From Burkholderia anthina (GTDB lineage: Bacteria; Pseudomonadota; Gammaproteobacteria; Burkholderiales; Burkholderiaceae), in contig NZ_CM003768.1 of assembly GCF_001547525.1 (NCBI RefSeq), positions 806,001 through 870,000 of the forward strand: a stretch of 64,000 nt of DNA, written 5' to 3'. Below the pieces are notes generated by a model. The model saw only the letters and a program-made list of their open reading frames with translations. It made no database searches and was not told where the DNA came from. The position numbers were made by a program, and so were the translations under genes. Shown in pieces: positions 18,474 through 26,130 of the stretch (position 1 is its first letter; each line of letters begins with the position of its first letter).

Positions 18474-20066
18474 GATGTCGCATGTTTCATCGGCTTTCCA
18501 TCCTTCAGCGTTGAAGTGCCAGGCCTGAAGCAGCAGGGCGCTTACGTTCACCCGCGGGCCTTCGCAGACCGCCGATTCGATTCAGATTGATGTGTTTGTG
18601 AAGCGACCTGCAAGATGGCTGCTTCGATATCAGCTTCCGTGAACGCACGCTGTTTCTTGGCACCGGGTAACGATGTCTTGGCTCGTACCGGTAGCCCTCG
18701 ATTGGCTCGCGATGGGGAACCCGAGATCCGCCGGTTATCACGCTGCGCCTGAACCGCTTCAGCCACCTGCAGTGCGTGACTCAGACGCTTGTGCTCGATG
18801 ATCGCGCCTTGATCGACCTCTGCCAGCTTGTCGTAAAGGCGACATCGCAATACCTCGCCATCGGCCCGTATTTCGATCCGGCCATCCGGGTACTCCCAGA
18901 CGTCGATGTAGCGATGAATCAGCTTCCGATTCTCGAGCGTATCGTCCAACAGATACAGCACCCGGTCGTACAGCACCGTCAGCGACTTCGAAACTCGGCG
19001 CGTTTCGCGCCAGGTCAGCAATTGGTCCAGATTCTCGTCACCTCGCAGCGGCCGGTGCGCATTGAAGTCGCTGCGCGGTGGCTTGGCGAAGCGCGCGTTA
19101 TACATCACGATGAAGGAGGGCACATAGGCATTGGCGTCGGCCACCGTGCTGATGCCGCGCAATCGCATCTCCTTGACCAGCCGGTCCTGCAGCGTCAGGT
19201 GTGCTCGCTCGACACGTCCCTTGGCCGAGCTGCTGTTCGCGCAGAACGTGTCGATGTTCAATTCATACATGGCCCGGCCAAACTGCGTCACGCTGCTGCC
19301 GGTCTTGCCCGCGGTTGCGCTGCGGAACACGCTGTACTTGTCGCTATAGAACGCCACCGGCTTGCCGTAACGCTCCAGATACGCCCGCGTGGCCTCGAAG
19401 TAGCTGAAGGTCGATTCGGTCGCCGTAAAGTGCAGATGCATCAACCGGCTCGTCGCGTCGTCGACGTACACCAGCAGCGTGCAGGCCGGCGCCCGTTCCT
19501 CGAACCATCGATGATCGCTACCGTCGATCTGGATCAGTTCGCCCAGGCAGGCCCGGCGCGCTCGCGGCTGGTAGACCTTGGGCGGCCGTTGCCGGCGCGG
19601 AATCCAGAGCCCAGCGTCTGTCATCAGCCTTCTGACCGTTTCCTTCGACAACTGCAGCCCATGGCACTCCCAGAGCTTCTCGCAGGCCAGCGTGGGCCCA
19701 AAATCCGCGTAGCGCTCACGAATCAGGCTCAAGGCGCGATGAGCGAGATCCTCAGGCAACTGATGGTTGCTCGCGTGGCCACGGCGCTGCGAAACCAGCC
19801 CGGCTGGGCCCGCAGCCCGATACCGGGCGACCAGCCGTTCAATCTGCCGTCGACTGATTCCAAGTCGCTCCGCGGCTCGCCAAGGCATCAGACGCTGCTC
19901 GATCACGGCTTCCACGACCTTCAGACGATCCAGCTCCCGCATGCTCATGGTGATCAGTCCAGGTTGGCCCACGATGCGCTCCGGCAGTTCGAACCGCCGC
20001 CAGCATGCGCCGAAACCCTCGAACTACGACATTTCAACTTTGCCCAGATGCGACATTACTACTTTG
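18474..20066 (-). mobile_element. ISNCY-like insertion sequence (ends approximate)
   Basis: The element surrounds the 466-aa transposase. Its right side (19990-20066) carries two related units read inward, GCAAAGTAGTAATGTCGCAT and GCAAAGTTGAAATGTCGTAG. The left side begins GATGTCGCATG at 18474. A further GATGTCGTAG lies at 17236, beyond the IS481 copy, so IS481 may have inserted between the two left-end repeat units, making the true left end about 17230. Boundaries are therefore tentative. Confidence 0.6.
18548..19948 (-). CDS. ISNCY-family transposase
   Basis: DDE/rve transposase of 466 aa starting at MSMRELDRLKVVEAVIEQ (ATG 19948). The N-terminal helix-turn-helix contains MPWRAAERLGISRRQIERLV. 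Catalytic acidic residues are in LIQIDGSDHRWFEE (about 150), AFYSDKYSVF (about 212) and SAKGRVERAHLTLQDRLVKE (about 257). The basic, Ser-rich C-terminus is typical of this large transposase group. It appears intact. Confidence 0.9.
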   Translation of the reverse strand: MSMRELDRLKVVEAVIEQRLMPWRAAERLGISRRQIERLVARYRAAGPAGLVSQRRGHASNHQLPEDLAHRALSLIRERYADFGPTLACEKLWECHGLQLSKETVRRLMTDAGLWIPRRQRPPKVYQPRARRACLGELIQIDGSDHRWFEERAPACTLLVYVDDATSRLMHLHFTATESTFSYFEATRAYLERYGKPVAFYSDKYSVFRSATAGKTGSSVTQFGRAMYELNIDTFCANSSSAKGRVERAHLTLQDRLVKEMRLRGISTVADANAYVPSFIVMYNARFAKPPRSDFNAHRPLRGDENLDQLLTWRETRRVSKSLTVLYDRVLYLLDDTLENRKLIHRYIDVWEYPDGRIEIRADGEVLRCRLYDKLAEVDQGAIIEHKRLSHALQVAEAVQAQRDNRRISGSPSRANRGLPVRAKTSLPGAKKQRAFTEADIEAAILQVASQTHQSESNRRSAKARG

Positions 20067-20236
20067 CTTTTACAACCAAATGGGATGAGCTCAAGGAAGT
20101 GTTTCAGCACTGGAATATCGACAGGAATTCAGCGTTTAGTTCGCTCGACGTTTCTCAATTCGACCCCAAAATCATTGAATCAATAATGGATTTGATAAAG
20201 CTAGCAACAGGAAAGGCGGGGGAGAAGTCGAAATAA
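20067..20236 (+). pseudogene. 3' fragment of a gene cut by the insertion sequences
   Basis: Just beyond the ISNCY end, an open frame continues to the TAA at 20234 and encodes about 55 residues (TTKWDELKEVFQHWNIDRNS ... IIESIMDLIKLATGKAGEKSK). It has no start of its own, and AT-rich codon use resembles the GNAT/ASCH cargo rather than the IS. I read it as the carboxy end of an interrupted gene whose 5' part is missing or was lost. No family recognised. Confidence 0.5.
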
Positions 20237-20575
20237 GATCGCTCGCCTAAGCAGACCATCTGACGTCTTGATTTGGCAGTCTGCGGGGTACTAGATGGTG
20301 GCCGACCCGCGTGTCAGATCGAATATCGGGCGACATCTCAGTCCCACTGTTTCCATTTGAGTCTTCCGCAATTTGACGACCGGTGCTGACGATTGTCGTC
20401 AGCTTTGACCGAGACGCCTTCAACGCGATGCCGACTGCCCCCAGTGCCGACTAGATTGTTGCCGATCTCCATTGGAACGTCGAATGTCCTTTTCTGGCCG
20501 AACTGGGCCAGACGATCTGACGCTGCCTGTTTGCTAACCGGACGATGCCGGCGCAGTGATGCGCCGACATAGCGC
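20237..20575. other. Intergenic stretch, no gene seen
   Basis: 339 bp between the truncated fragment and the immunity gene. It contains two small hairpins, one being CGGCGCA gtga TGCGCCG at about 20549-20566, which could end the leftward effector-immunity transcript. No open frame has convincing codon use. Confidence 0.5.
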
Positions 20576-21286
20576 CTACAGATCAGCGAAGGCGGGGAGG
20601 AGATCTTGGTCGACTAACCTGATCTCGATTCGATTTGCCGTCTCGACGTGTTCAGGATTCTTCATCGAGAAAGGGGCGTCCGTTGTGCTGACGACGATTG
20701 TGCCGGTCTGCGCCTTGCCTGCATCCGGAATTGGCACAACCTCATGCGCCTCTGGAACCTGCTGCTGCGTGATCACGGTCGGCAGGTAGATCATCCAGCC
20801 GACTCCCGGTTTGTCGTCAAACACCTGCTTTGCTACATAGCTTCGTGGCGAGACTGTGATGTACGCCGGATTGAACGCCGCAACGATGGAGCGGACGATT
20901 TTCAGGACCGTATCCAGTTCGCTGAGAACATCGGAGTCCGACATCGACAGTTCGAACGAGTTATAGGCTCCGGCCTCGTTGAGGTGACACGCGATAGTGG
21001 CGCCGCGCGCATCCCCTTCGTTGCCATCCCACAATGCCACGAATGTTGTTGTCGGGTCTTCCGCGAATTTGTGCTTCAGTACCGCTAGGATCGCAGTCGA
21101 TGGCGCTCCGTCTTCGAATGCGGGGTATAGCAATGCCTCGTCGCGGCTCTGTCCCTTCGCATACCAGCGGCTGAATTTCGGATTGATTTGCTCCAATGCG
21201 GCGGTAACTACATGAATGCGCGACAGCACGTGCGCGAAGTCCATCGGATCGAGCGTAGCGTCCTTGAACTGAAGCCGGAAATCCAT
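20576..21286 (-). CDS. Imm52-family immunity protein
   Basis: Protein of 236 aa beginning MDFRLQFKDATLDPMDFAHV. Its features (FSRWYAKGQSRDEALLYPAF, GARGATI-like beta strands, VFDDKPGVGWMIYLPTVI, NRIEIRLVDQDLLPAF) match the Imm52 group of polymorphic-toxin immunity proteins, which are commonly paired with Tox-REase-5 effectors. It lies 12 bp downstream of the toxin gene in the same orientation, the expected effector-immunity arrangement. It should bind and neutralise the neighbouring nuclease in the cytoplasm. Confidence 0.85.
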   Translation of the reverse strand: MDFRLQFKDATLDPMDFAHVLSRIHVVTAALEQINPKFSRWYAKGQSRDEALLYPAFEDGAPSTAILAVLKHKFAEDPTTTFVALWDGNEGDARGATIACHLNEAGAYNSFELSMSDSDVLSELDTVLKIVRSIVAAFNPAYITVSPRSYVAKQVFDDKPGVGWMIYLPTVITQQQVPEAHEVVPIPDAGKAQTGTIVVSTTDAPFSMKNPEHVETANRIEIRLVDQDLLPAFADL

Positions 21287-21298
21287 AATCGTCTCGGG

Positions 21299-21910
21299 TT
21301 ACGGTTGTACGACCGACTGTACTCGGTAGGTTGTGAGGTAGGGAAGCATATACTCCCGCGTGTCCGCTTCTTGAAAGTACCATTTCAGACGAGCTGGAGG
21401 ATTCGCGTTCACCTTTTTGGCCTGCCGGATTAAGGCGTTCTGAAGATCTTCATATCCTTCGTACCATTCGCGTGGCTGGAGTTCGCCGTCCTTGTCGCGC
21501 TCAAGGAATTGCGCGTAGCGTGACTTCGCTTCTTGCAACAGGCACTCAGCCGGTATGAACCCGTCAAAATCTGTTCCGAGCCATACCCATTCCTCACTCC
21601 ATCCTTCCTCGACGCTGTACGGTCTTCCAGTGACGCGACCCTGGTACTCGCGAGCACGTGCAGACATATGATGGTTCCTGCGCAGAGGTAGTCCCGATTC
21701 CTCGGGCGGACACTTCTTGCATTTCTCGCCGGTACGCGGCACGGCCTTGGTATCAGCCCCGGATTTGCTTTCATCCTTGGGCGTGTCACCCGACAGACTC
21801 CCCGTTCCCGCCACCGCCGCCCCGCCCAATAAGGCGACGCCAGCGCGCGCCAATAGCGGCCCAAGTTGCGCCGCCGCTGCTTCTATCATCGGTGCCACGA
21901 ACCCCGCCAT
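21299..21910 (-). CDS. Tox-REase-5 nuclease effector (type VI secretion cargo)
   Basis: Toxin of 203 aa. The N-terminus (MAGFVAPMIEAAAAQLGPLL, then AGVALLGGAAVAG) is a hydrophobic Gly/Ala-rich segment common in PAAR-delivered effectors. A Cys-rich hinge (KCKKCPPEESG) leads to the Tox-REase-5 domain: REYQGRVTGRPYSVEEGWSE, then GTDFDGFIPAECLLQEAKSR with the Asp and ExK of a PD-(D/E)XK active site. An AGGAG lies 8 nt before the ATG, fixing the start. It probably degrades DNA in competing cells after type VI delivery, although no secretion apparatus is in this window. Confidence 0.85.
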   Translation of the reverse strand: MAGFVAPMIEAAAAQLGPLLARAGVALLGGAAVAGTGSLSGDTPKDESKSGADTKAVPRTGEKCKKCPPEESGLPLRRNHHMSARAREYQGRVTGRPYSVEEGWSEEWVWLGTDFDGFIPAECLLQEAKSRYAQFLERDKDGELQPREWYEGYEDLQNALIRQAKKVNANPPARLKWYFQEADTREYMLPYLTTYRVQSVVQP

Positions 21911-22265
21911 CTATTGATCTCCTTTCGTATTCTGGATGTTCGATGCGCCACTTGATGACGCGGAAATAGTCATGAAAGCGTTCGTCGGCAGATCGGCCGG
22001 GACGAGTTAGCCATGCGCGCGTGGCAGGTTTTTCATAAAACTTCGGAGCGTATGCCTCGATTCGAAGGAACGCCGCCACGTTTTCGTCGGACTGAATGCC
22101 CAACTGTCGAGCCGCGACGTATGCGTTCCATAGACGCGTTGACAGAGTGCTGTCGTCGGCAAGTTTGGGATCGGCTTTGACGAGATCCTGCCTGACGCGC
22201 TCGACGTATCCGCGTGCGTCGATCTCGGCAAGGCCGGCGACCTGTTCGCTTGTCAGCTCAAGCAT
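21786..22265 (-). CDS. Small type VI effector-associated protein
   Basis: Helical protein of 159 aa starting at the ATG at 22265, with an AGGGGAG 9 nt upstream and an 8-bp overlap with the DUF4123 stop. Residues about 1-115 (YVERVRQDLVKADPKLADD, LGIQSDENVAAFLRIEAYAP, TRPGRSADERFHDYFRVIKW) resemble the small proteins found between adaptor and toxin in type VI cassettes. The last 41 residues overlap the toxin's 5' end by 125 bp in another frame and are Gly/Arg-rich. Either this is a true overlap or a 1-base shift near 21912 destroyed the original stop. Confidence 0.65.
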   Translation of the reverse strand: MLELTSEQVAGLAEIDARGYVERVRQDLVKADPKLADDSTLSTRLWNAYVAARQLGIQSDENVAAFLRIEAYAPKFYEKPATRAWLTRPGRSADERFHDYFRVIKWRIEHPEYERRSIDGGVRGTDDRSSGGATWAAIGARWRRLIGRGGGGGNGESVG

Positions 22266-22761
22266 GCGGGTGTACTCCCCTGAGTTTTCCATTTACTTCG
22301 ACGAGCCAGTCGAATGTCGGCACGAAGAACTGCATGCGCTGCGTGAATTCCATCAGCGACGCCATGTCGGCCATGATGCGGGCATCGTAGAAGCGGAGCA
22401 GGGCTGTGCTTCCGTCCGGCAAGCGTACGTCGAGCCGGCTACGCAGCTCGTCAGCAAGTGATTCGATCGGATATGCGCTGATCAGCCAAGACACGCCGGT
22501 GGGGCTACTGGCCATGGTGAAGAGGGTTCGTCGGATATTACCGGCCGCCGCGTCGTACGCAAAAAGCCACGGCCCAGCGTCTGCGAGTGACGCGTCCTGC
22601 GTGCCGTCGAATACGGCTATGGCCGACTGCGATCGTTGAGGCAATGAGCCGCCGGCCGCATCAGCGTATAGAAGGCCGTCGACAAGGGCGTACAGATGCA
22701 CCTGCATCGTCAACTGCTGTTGACGCTTGAAGAAGAAAGCCTCGATCGAATTTCCGGTCAT
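22258..22761 (-). CDS. DUF4123 effector adaptor/chaperone
   Basis: 167-aa protein with the DUF4123 pattern: YALVDGLLYADA near the N-terminus, GPWLFAYDA, GVSWLISAYPIESLADELRS, then the conserved LRFYDARIMADMASLMEFTQ. DUF4123 (Tap/TEC) proteins load effectors onto VgrG or PAAR tips of the type VI machine. It starts 3 bp after the PAAR stop, so the pair is cotranscribed. It is at the short end of the family, lacking extended C-terminal sequence. Confidence 0.85.
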   Translation of the reverse strand: MTGNSIEAFFFKRQQQLTMQVHLYALVDGLLYADAAGGSLPQRSQSAIAVFDGTQDASLADAGPWLFAYDAAAGNIRRTLFTMASSPTGVSWLISAYPIESLADELRSRLDVRLPDGSTALLRFYDARIMADMASLMEFTQRMQFFVPTFDWLVEVNGKLRGVHPHA

Positions 22762-22764
22762 GGG

Positions 22765-23178
22765 CTATCCGCGCGCGATCATCGTCGCGGCGTTCTCGGC
22801 CGCGGCTTTCAGGCATTCAAGACAGAGCGTCGGCGAGGGGGCAAGCGCTGTAGCCGTGGCTGCGGCGGATGCGACTGCGCCGCCAGACGTCGCCTCGCCT
22901 GATCCGACGTCGTCGAATGTCGCGGACGACTGCGACGCGATCAACGTCGCTCCGCAGGCAGTTTTCATGCCCTCGACGGCGGTTTCTCGTCCGTCGAATG
23001 TGTGCGAGTATTGCCGCCCCGTCGGAAGGATCGGAAAGACCCCCTTGCACTGCGGGCAAAGTACCTTGTGCCCGACGCCGGCAATGGGCTTTCCATCGAT
23101 GGTCGCGGTCGTGCTGCCCTCCAGCACGCGGCCGCCATGCGTCGTCGTGTCGCCGACGCAGATCATGGCTCGGGCCAT
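22765..23178 (-). CDS. PAAR-domain protein
   Basis: 137-aa protein whose first about 95 residues are a PAAR repeat domain: MARAMICVGDTTTHGGRVLE, then GKPIAGVGHKVLCPQCKG and FDGRETAVEGMKTACGATLI. PAAR proteins form the sharp tip on the VgrG spike and carry effectors. The C-terminus (about 100-137) is Ala-rich and includes CLECLKAAAENAATM. It is the first gene of the leftward cassette PAAR, adaptor, accessory, toxin, immunity. Confidence 0.9.
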   Translation of the reverse strand: MARAMICVGDTTTHGGRVLEGSTTATIDGKPIAGVGHKVLCPQCKGVFPILPTGRQYSHTFDGRETAVEGMKTACGATLIASQSSATFDDVGSGEATSGGAVASAAATATALAPSPTLCLECLKAAAENAATMIARG

Positions 23179-23291
23179 ATGTTCTCTCGTAGATGTGGTT
23201 TTCGTATGAATTTACCATTTTCGCGAGAACAGTCGATTGCGGCGGCCCGTGGGATCAGTCAAATAACGTCAATTTGGCAGGACGGCGTTGG

Positions 23292-24536
23292 TCACTCCGG
23301 CACATGGAAGACTAAGACCGTAAGTGTAATTTCGCGGTTCGCGTCTCCATTGCTGTGAACGATGTAGCGGAAGCCGCTTTCGTGCGGCCACTCCACGACG
23401 CGCTTGAAATTGCCATGCGATTTTGTCGTGGCATTGATGCCGGCGAGAACCGTCGACGTATCGGTGCCGCGGTTGAATATCAGGATCGCCGCTTTGCCGT
23501 CGCGCCACGTCGCATAACCGAGCAGCTGATCGATAGCCTGTCCGTAAGCTTTCGGTCCCTTCCAGAATTTGCACTCGGCAATGAAGACGTTCCGGTCACC
23601 CTCCCGCAGCAGGATATCTGTCTTGCCTCCCATATTGAAGGTCTCGCCCGTAGCTCGTCCTTCAAACTGCCCGTTGAGCTGTACGAGGAAATGCTGGCGG
23701 AGCGCTTCTTCGTCCATCGACTTGAACGCCTCGGGACTGCGTTCCATCACGAGCGCCATATCCTGCATAATTTTGAGCGCCTGCTCATACTGGTCCATGG
23801 CCCAAACTGGCTCAGGTTTAAACTGTGCAGTCGTGGCTGGCGGTAGTGTCGGCGTGGCTTTACGACGGGCGGTTGGCACAGCGTATGTCGTCGGCGCGTC
23901 GTTTCGTCGACGGATCGGAATACCCAGCGACTCGGCACGTTGCGATTGCGCCAGTAGCCGGGCGCGCCGCTGCTGGATGGCTTGCTCCGCTGCTGCGGGC
24001 AGCGTGCGGTTGTGCGAATCGATCATCCCGCGCTGCCAGTTGAGGTGCTCTTCGATTTCCGTTAGCGCCTGGTCCACGAGATGCCTAACGTTGGACGGCT
24101 GGTCTGCGGGAGAGTCATAGCGCAGCACAAGCTCATCGTTTTCGACGAGGGCGCGTGGCGGGTTGAGCGTGAACGTGTTGGCGCGAGTGTAGAACAGTTC
24201 TTTTTCACCTGTGAACGGAATACGGACCTCGAATCGTTCACCGGCGATCAGAAAGGGGCGACTCCGGTCGTTGATCCAGCGCCTGCTATCACGGCTCACA
24301 TCGATTTGCACTTCCTCGTGGTCCGCATACCACTGTTCGCGCAGAAGTGTGATCGGCGTGACGCTGTACTTTTCGCTCAGATAGACCTTTAGGTCCTCGG
24401 GCGCCGTATTGAGAAGTCGGTTCGCATCAAGCTCTTCGACTTCTCGCTGCATCGCGGCGACAGTGTTACGCAGAACTTGATCAAGTTCGTACGTGACGAA
24501 CAGCAGCCCTTTGCTCTTATCTATGCTTCCAAACAT
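23292..24536 (-). CDS. Uncharacterised protein with C-terminal PD-(D/E)XK nuclease domain
   Basis: 414-aa protein of no named family known to me. The N-terminal half (about 1-185) is a mixed alpha/beta region of unknown role (FLIAGERFEVRIPFTGEKEL). A basic, Pro/Thr-rich linker follows at about 195-245. The C-terminal domain (about 250-414) has a restriction-endonuclease fold signature: GGKTDILLREGD supplies the Asp, VFIAECKFWKGP the ExK, and QAIDQLLGYATW the following helix with QxxxY-like spacing. It stands alone between intergenic gaps. Possibly a stand-alone defence nuclease or an interbacterial effector; this is inference. Confidence 0.7.
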   Translation of the reverse strand: MFGSIDKSKGLLFVTYELDQVLRNTVAAMQREVEELDANRLLNTAPEDLKVYLSEKYSVTPITLLREQWYADHEEVQIDVSRDSRRWINDRSRPFLIAGERFEVRIPFTGEKELFYTRANTFTLNPPRALVENDELVLRYDSPADQPSNVRHLVDQALTEIEEHLNWQRGMIDSHNRTLPAAAEQAIQQRRARLLAQSQRAESLGIPIRRRNDAPTTYAVPTARRKATPTLPPATTAQFKPEPVWAMDQYEQALKIMQDMALVMERSPEAFKSMDEEALRQHFLVQLNGQFEGRATGETFNMGGKTDILLREGDRNVFIAECKFWKGPKAYGQAIDQLLGYATWRDGKAAILIFNRGTDTSTVLAGINATTKSHGNFKRVVEWPHESGFRYIVHSNGDANREITLTVLVFHVPE

Positions 24537-24807
24537 TGTGGTTTCTCTTATCGATTGTCGCGCATCGGGTACAGGGTTGCGCCTCGGTGATTCCCAATCC
24601 CGACCTCTCTGCCGCAGGTTCCAGGTCGAAGGTCATTTTATCGCTGGAACTACCATGTGCGGAGGTCGGCACGTAGGGCGGCTATTACTGTCGCGACGAT
24701 TTGTTGAACGTCGGCTCACGAGAATTCCGCAAGTTGCGGCGCTCCATCAATATGGCGTACTAGTCCGTCGATGGACCGGTCCGGTAGCGCAATCGCGCGC
24801 GTCGAGC

Positions 24808-25275
24808 TTATAGCATCGTTGCCCGCTGCTTTTCCTCCCTGAGCAGGTGCCGGAGGCGTTGAAGCGGGCCTTGGCCGCCGCCAAGGTCCCCCTTGTTGTC
24901 GATGGTCTTGTCGACATAGTCGAACCAATCCTGCACCCGCTCGATCGACTTTCTCAGCGCGAGAATTTCAAGGATCAGCGATCTGACCTGTGGGTCGGTG
25001 TACTCGCGCCATAGTGCGCGCAACTCCAATTCGGTGGGCGCGTCGAAGTCCGGCATGGTCGGCTTAAGTTTGACGCGGCGGTCTCTGAGCGGGATACGAT
25101 TCCGGTCGACCTTACCCGCTTCGATGCGGCGTGATTGCGCCGGCACAATCGGGTCGTAGACGGCCTCGATCCACGACGCCAGCTCGCGTTCGGTCAACTC
25201 GATGGGCGTGCGTTTCCATTCCTCCTCGCCGAGGAATCGATACTCCCAAAAATATGCCCACTGAGGTTTGATCAC
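24808..25275 (-). CDS. Hypothetical protein, divergent from the SRAP gene
   Basis: About 155 aa if started at the GTG at 25275 (VIKPQWAYFWEYRFLG read with Met). A GTG at 25299 would add eight residues but would begin inside the LexA-type box, so I prefer the shorter form. Features are an aromatic N-terminus, a charged middle (RNRIPLRDRRVKLKPTMPDF) and a C-terminal amphipathic helix region (RSLILEILALRKSIERVQDW). No known domain recognised. It shares a 76-bp divergent promoter region with the SRAP gene, suggesting joint SOS control. Confidence 0.6.
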   Translation of the reverse strand: MIKPQWAYFWEYRFLGEEEWKRTPIELTERELASWIEAVYDPIVPAQSRRIEAGKVDRNRIPLRDRRVKLKPTMPDFDAPTELELRALWREYTDPQVRSLILEILALRKSIERVQDWFDYVDKTIDNKGDLGGGQGPLQRLRHLLREEKQRATML

Positions 25276-25301
25276 GGCGCGGGTGCTGTATAAAAACACA
25301 G
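25268..25301 (+). promoter_or_regulatory. LexA-type SOS box over a divergent promoter
   Basis: CTGTATAAAAACACAG at 25286-25301 fits CTGT-N8-ACAG exactly, the LexA operator of gamma- and betaproteobacteria. It overlaps a candidate -10 (TATAAA, 25289-25294) with -35 TTGATC at 25268-25273 (15-bp spacer, short). It lies about 50 bp before the SRAP ATG and about 10 bp before the divergent GTG start. Confidence 0.75.
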
Positions 25302-25351
25302 TGTAGCGCGAGGTAAGATCGTTCGGTTAAGACTGAAAATTGGGGACGTTG

Positions 25352-26056
25352 ATGTGCACGAACTACGTAGCGCCCGGCGAGGATCCCGGCTTGAGCGAAC
25401 TTCGGATCGACAGCTTCAGCGACCTGTATCGCTGGACGCCTTGGAAGCCCGAGATTTACCAAGACTATGACGCTCCGATAGTTGCCAGTATCGACGGGCA
25501 ATTCAAGCCATTGATTTCCGGGTTCGGGTTTTGGCCGCGCGCGCTTCAGAAGGCGAACGTGGAGAGGGCGAAGGAGCAGGGGCGCAAGCCGCCGGTCATG
25601 CGCAGCACGATGAACGTGCGCGACGATAACCTCGGGAAGTCTCCGCTGTACGGACCCACCTGGCGCGGCGGTCGACGGTGCCTGGTTCCGGCGCGGTTCA
25701 TAGTCGAGCCGTCGTATCCGGAGGCGTATCAAGATGAGAAGGGAAAATGGGTAACCGGGCCGTGCGTGTGGCAGCGAATCAGCGTGGTCGACCGGCCGAC
25801 GATGTGTGTTGCCGGCATCTGGCGCACCTTGAAAGAACCGGACGGTAGACCGCACCATGTGATGGCGATGATTACCGTCAACGCGGACGGCCATCGTGTC
25901 ATGTCGCGGATGCATAAACCGGACGACGAGAAGCGGTCGGTCGTCATCCTCCGGCCCGACGACTGGGAGGAATGGTTGACCACGCCGAATACCGAGGCTG
26001 CCCGTGCGATGCTTCAACTTTACCCGGCCGAAGAGGTGGTTACGGAACCCAAGTAA
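25352..26056 (+). CDS. SRAP-domain protein (YedK/HMCES-like abasic-site protein)
   Basis: 234-aa protein started at the ATG at 25352 so that, after Met removal, Cys2 is exposed as the family requires for its thiazolidine crosslink to abasic sites. MCTNYVAPGEDPG matches the SRAP N-terminus. Asn and Arg of the NxR site are in STMNVRDDNLG, the catalytic Glu is probably in RCLVPARFIVEPSYPE, and the His is in MSRMHKPDDEKRSVVI. The middle motifs deviate from the E. coli YedK consensus (NARSE, GFYEW), so this is a divergent subgroup. The LexA-type box upstream fits an SOS role. Confidence 0.85.
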   Translation: MCTNYVAPGEDPGLSELRIDSFSDLYRWTPWKPEIYQDYDAPIVASIDGQFKPLISGFGFWPRALQKANVERAKEQGRKPPVMRSTMNVRDDNLGKSPLYGPTWRGGRRCLVPARFIVEPSYPEAYQDEKGKWVTGPCVWQRISVVDRPTMCVAGIWRTLKEPDGRPHHVMAMITVNADGHRVMSRMHKPDDEKRSVVILRPDDWEEWLTTPNTEAARAMLQLYPAEEVVTEPK

Positions 26057-26086
26057 CTTGTGCCTGCGGAGGCGCGACCGACAACA

Positions 26087-26112
26087 AAAAGCCCGCTGCT
26101 AGCGGGCTTTTC
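26087..26112. terminator. Bidirectional terminator after the SRAP gene
   Basis: AAAAGCCCGCTGCTAGCGGGCTTTT is a near-perfect inverted repeat with A-run and T-run on opposite sides. It lies between the convergent SRAP gene (stop 26056) and the coiled-coil gene (stop 26131). Confidence 0.85.
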
Positions 26113-26130
26113 CTGAATGCTGCAAACCGT

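Noticed and set aside
17259..20066. Composite transposon
   Set aside because: The two insertion sequences belong to different families, are adjacent rather than flanking cargo, and probably are nested.
18776..20236. A plus-strand protein of 486 aa
   Set aside because: All but the last about 55 codons are the antisense of the ISNCY transposase; only the tail beyond the IS is considered, as a gene fragment.
20576..23178. Contact-dependent inhibition or Rhs toxin locus
   Set aside because: No CdiB/CdiA, Rhs or YD-repeat sequence; the PAAR and DUF4123 genes point to type VI delivery.
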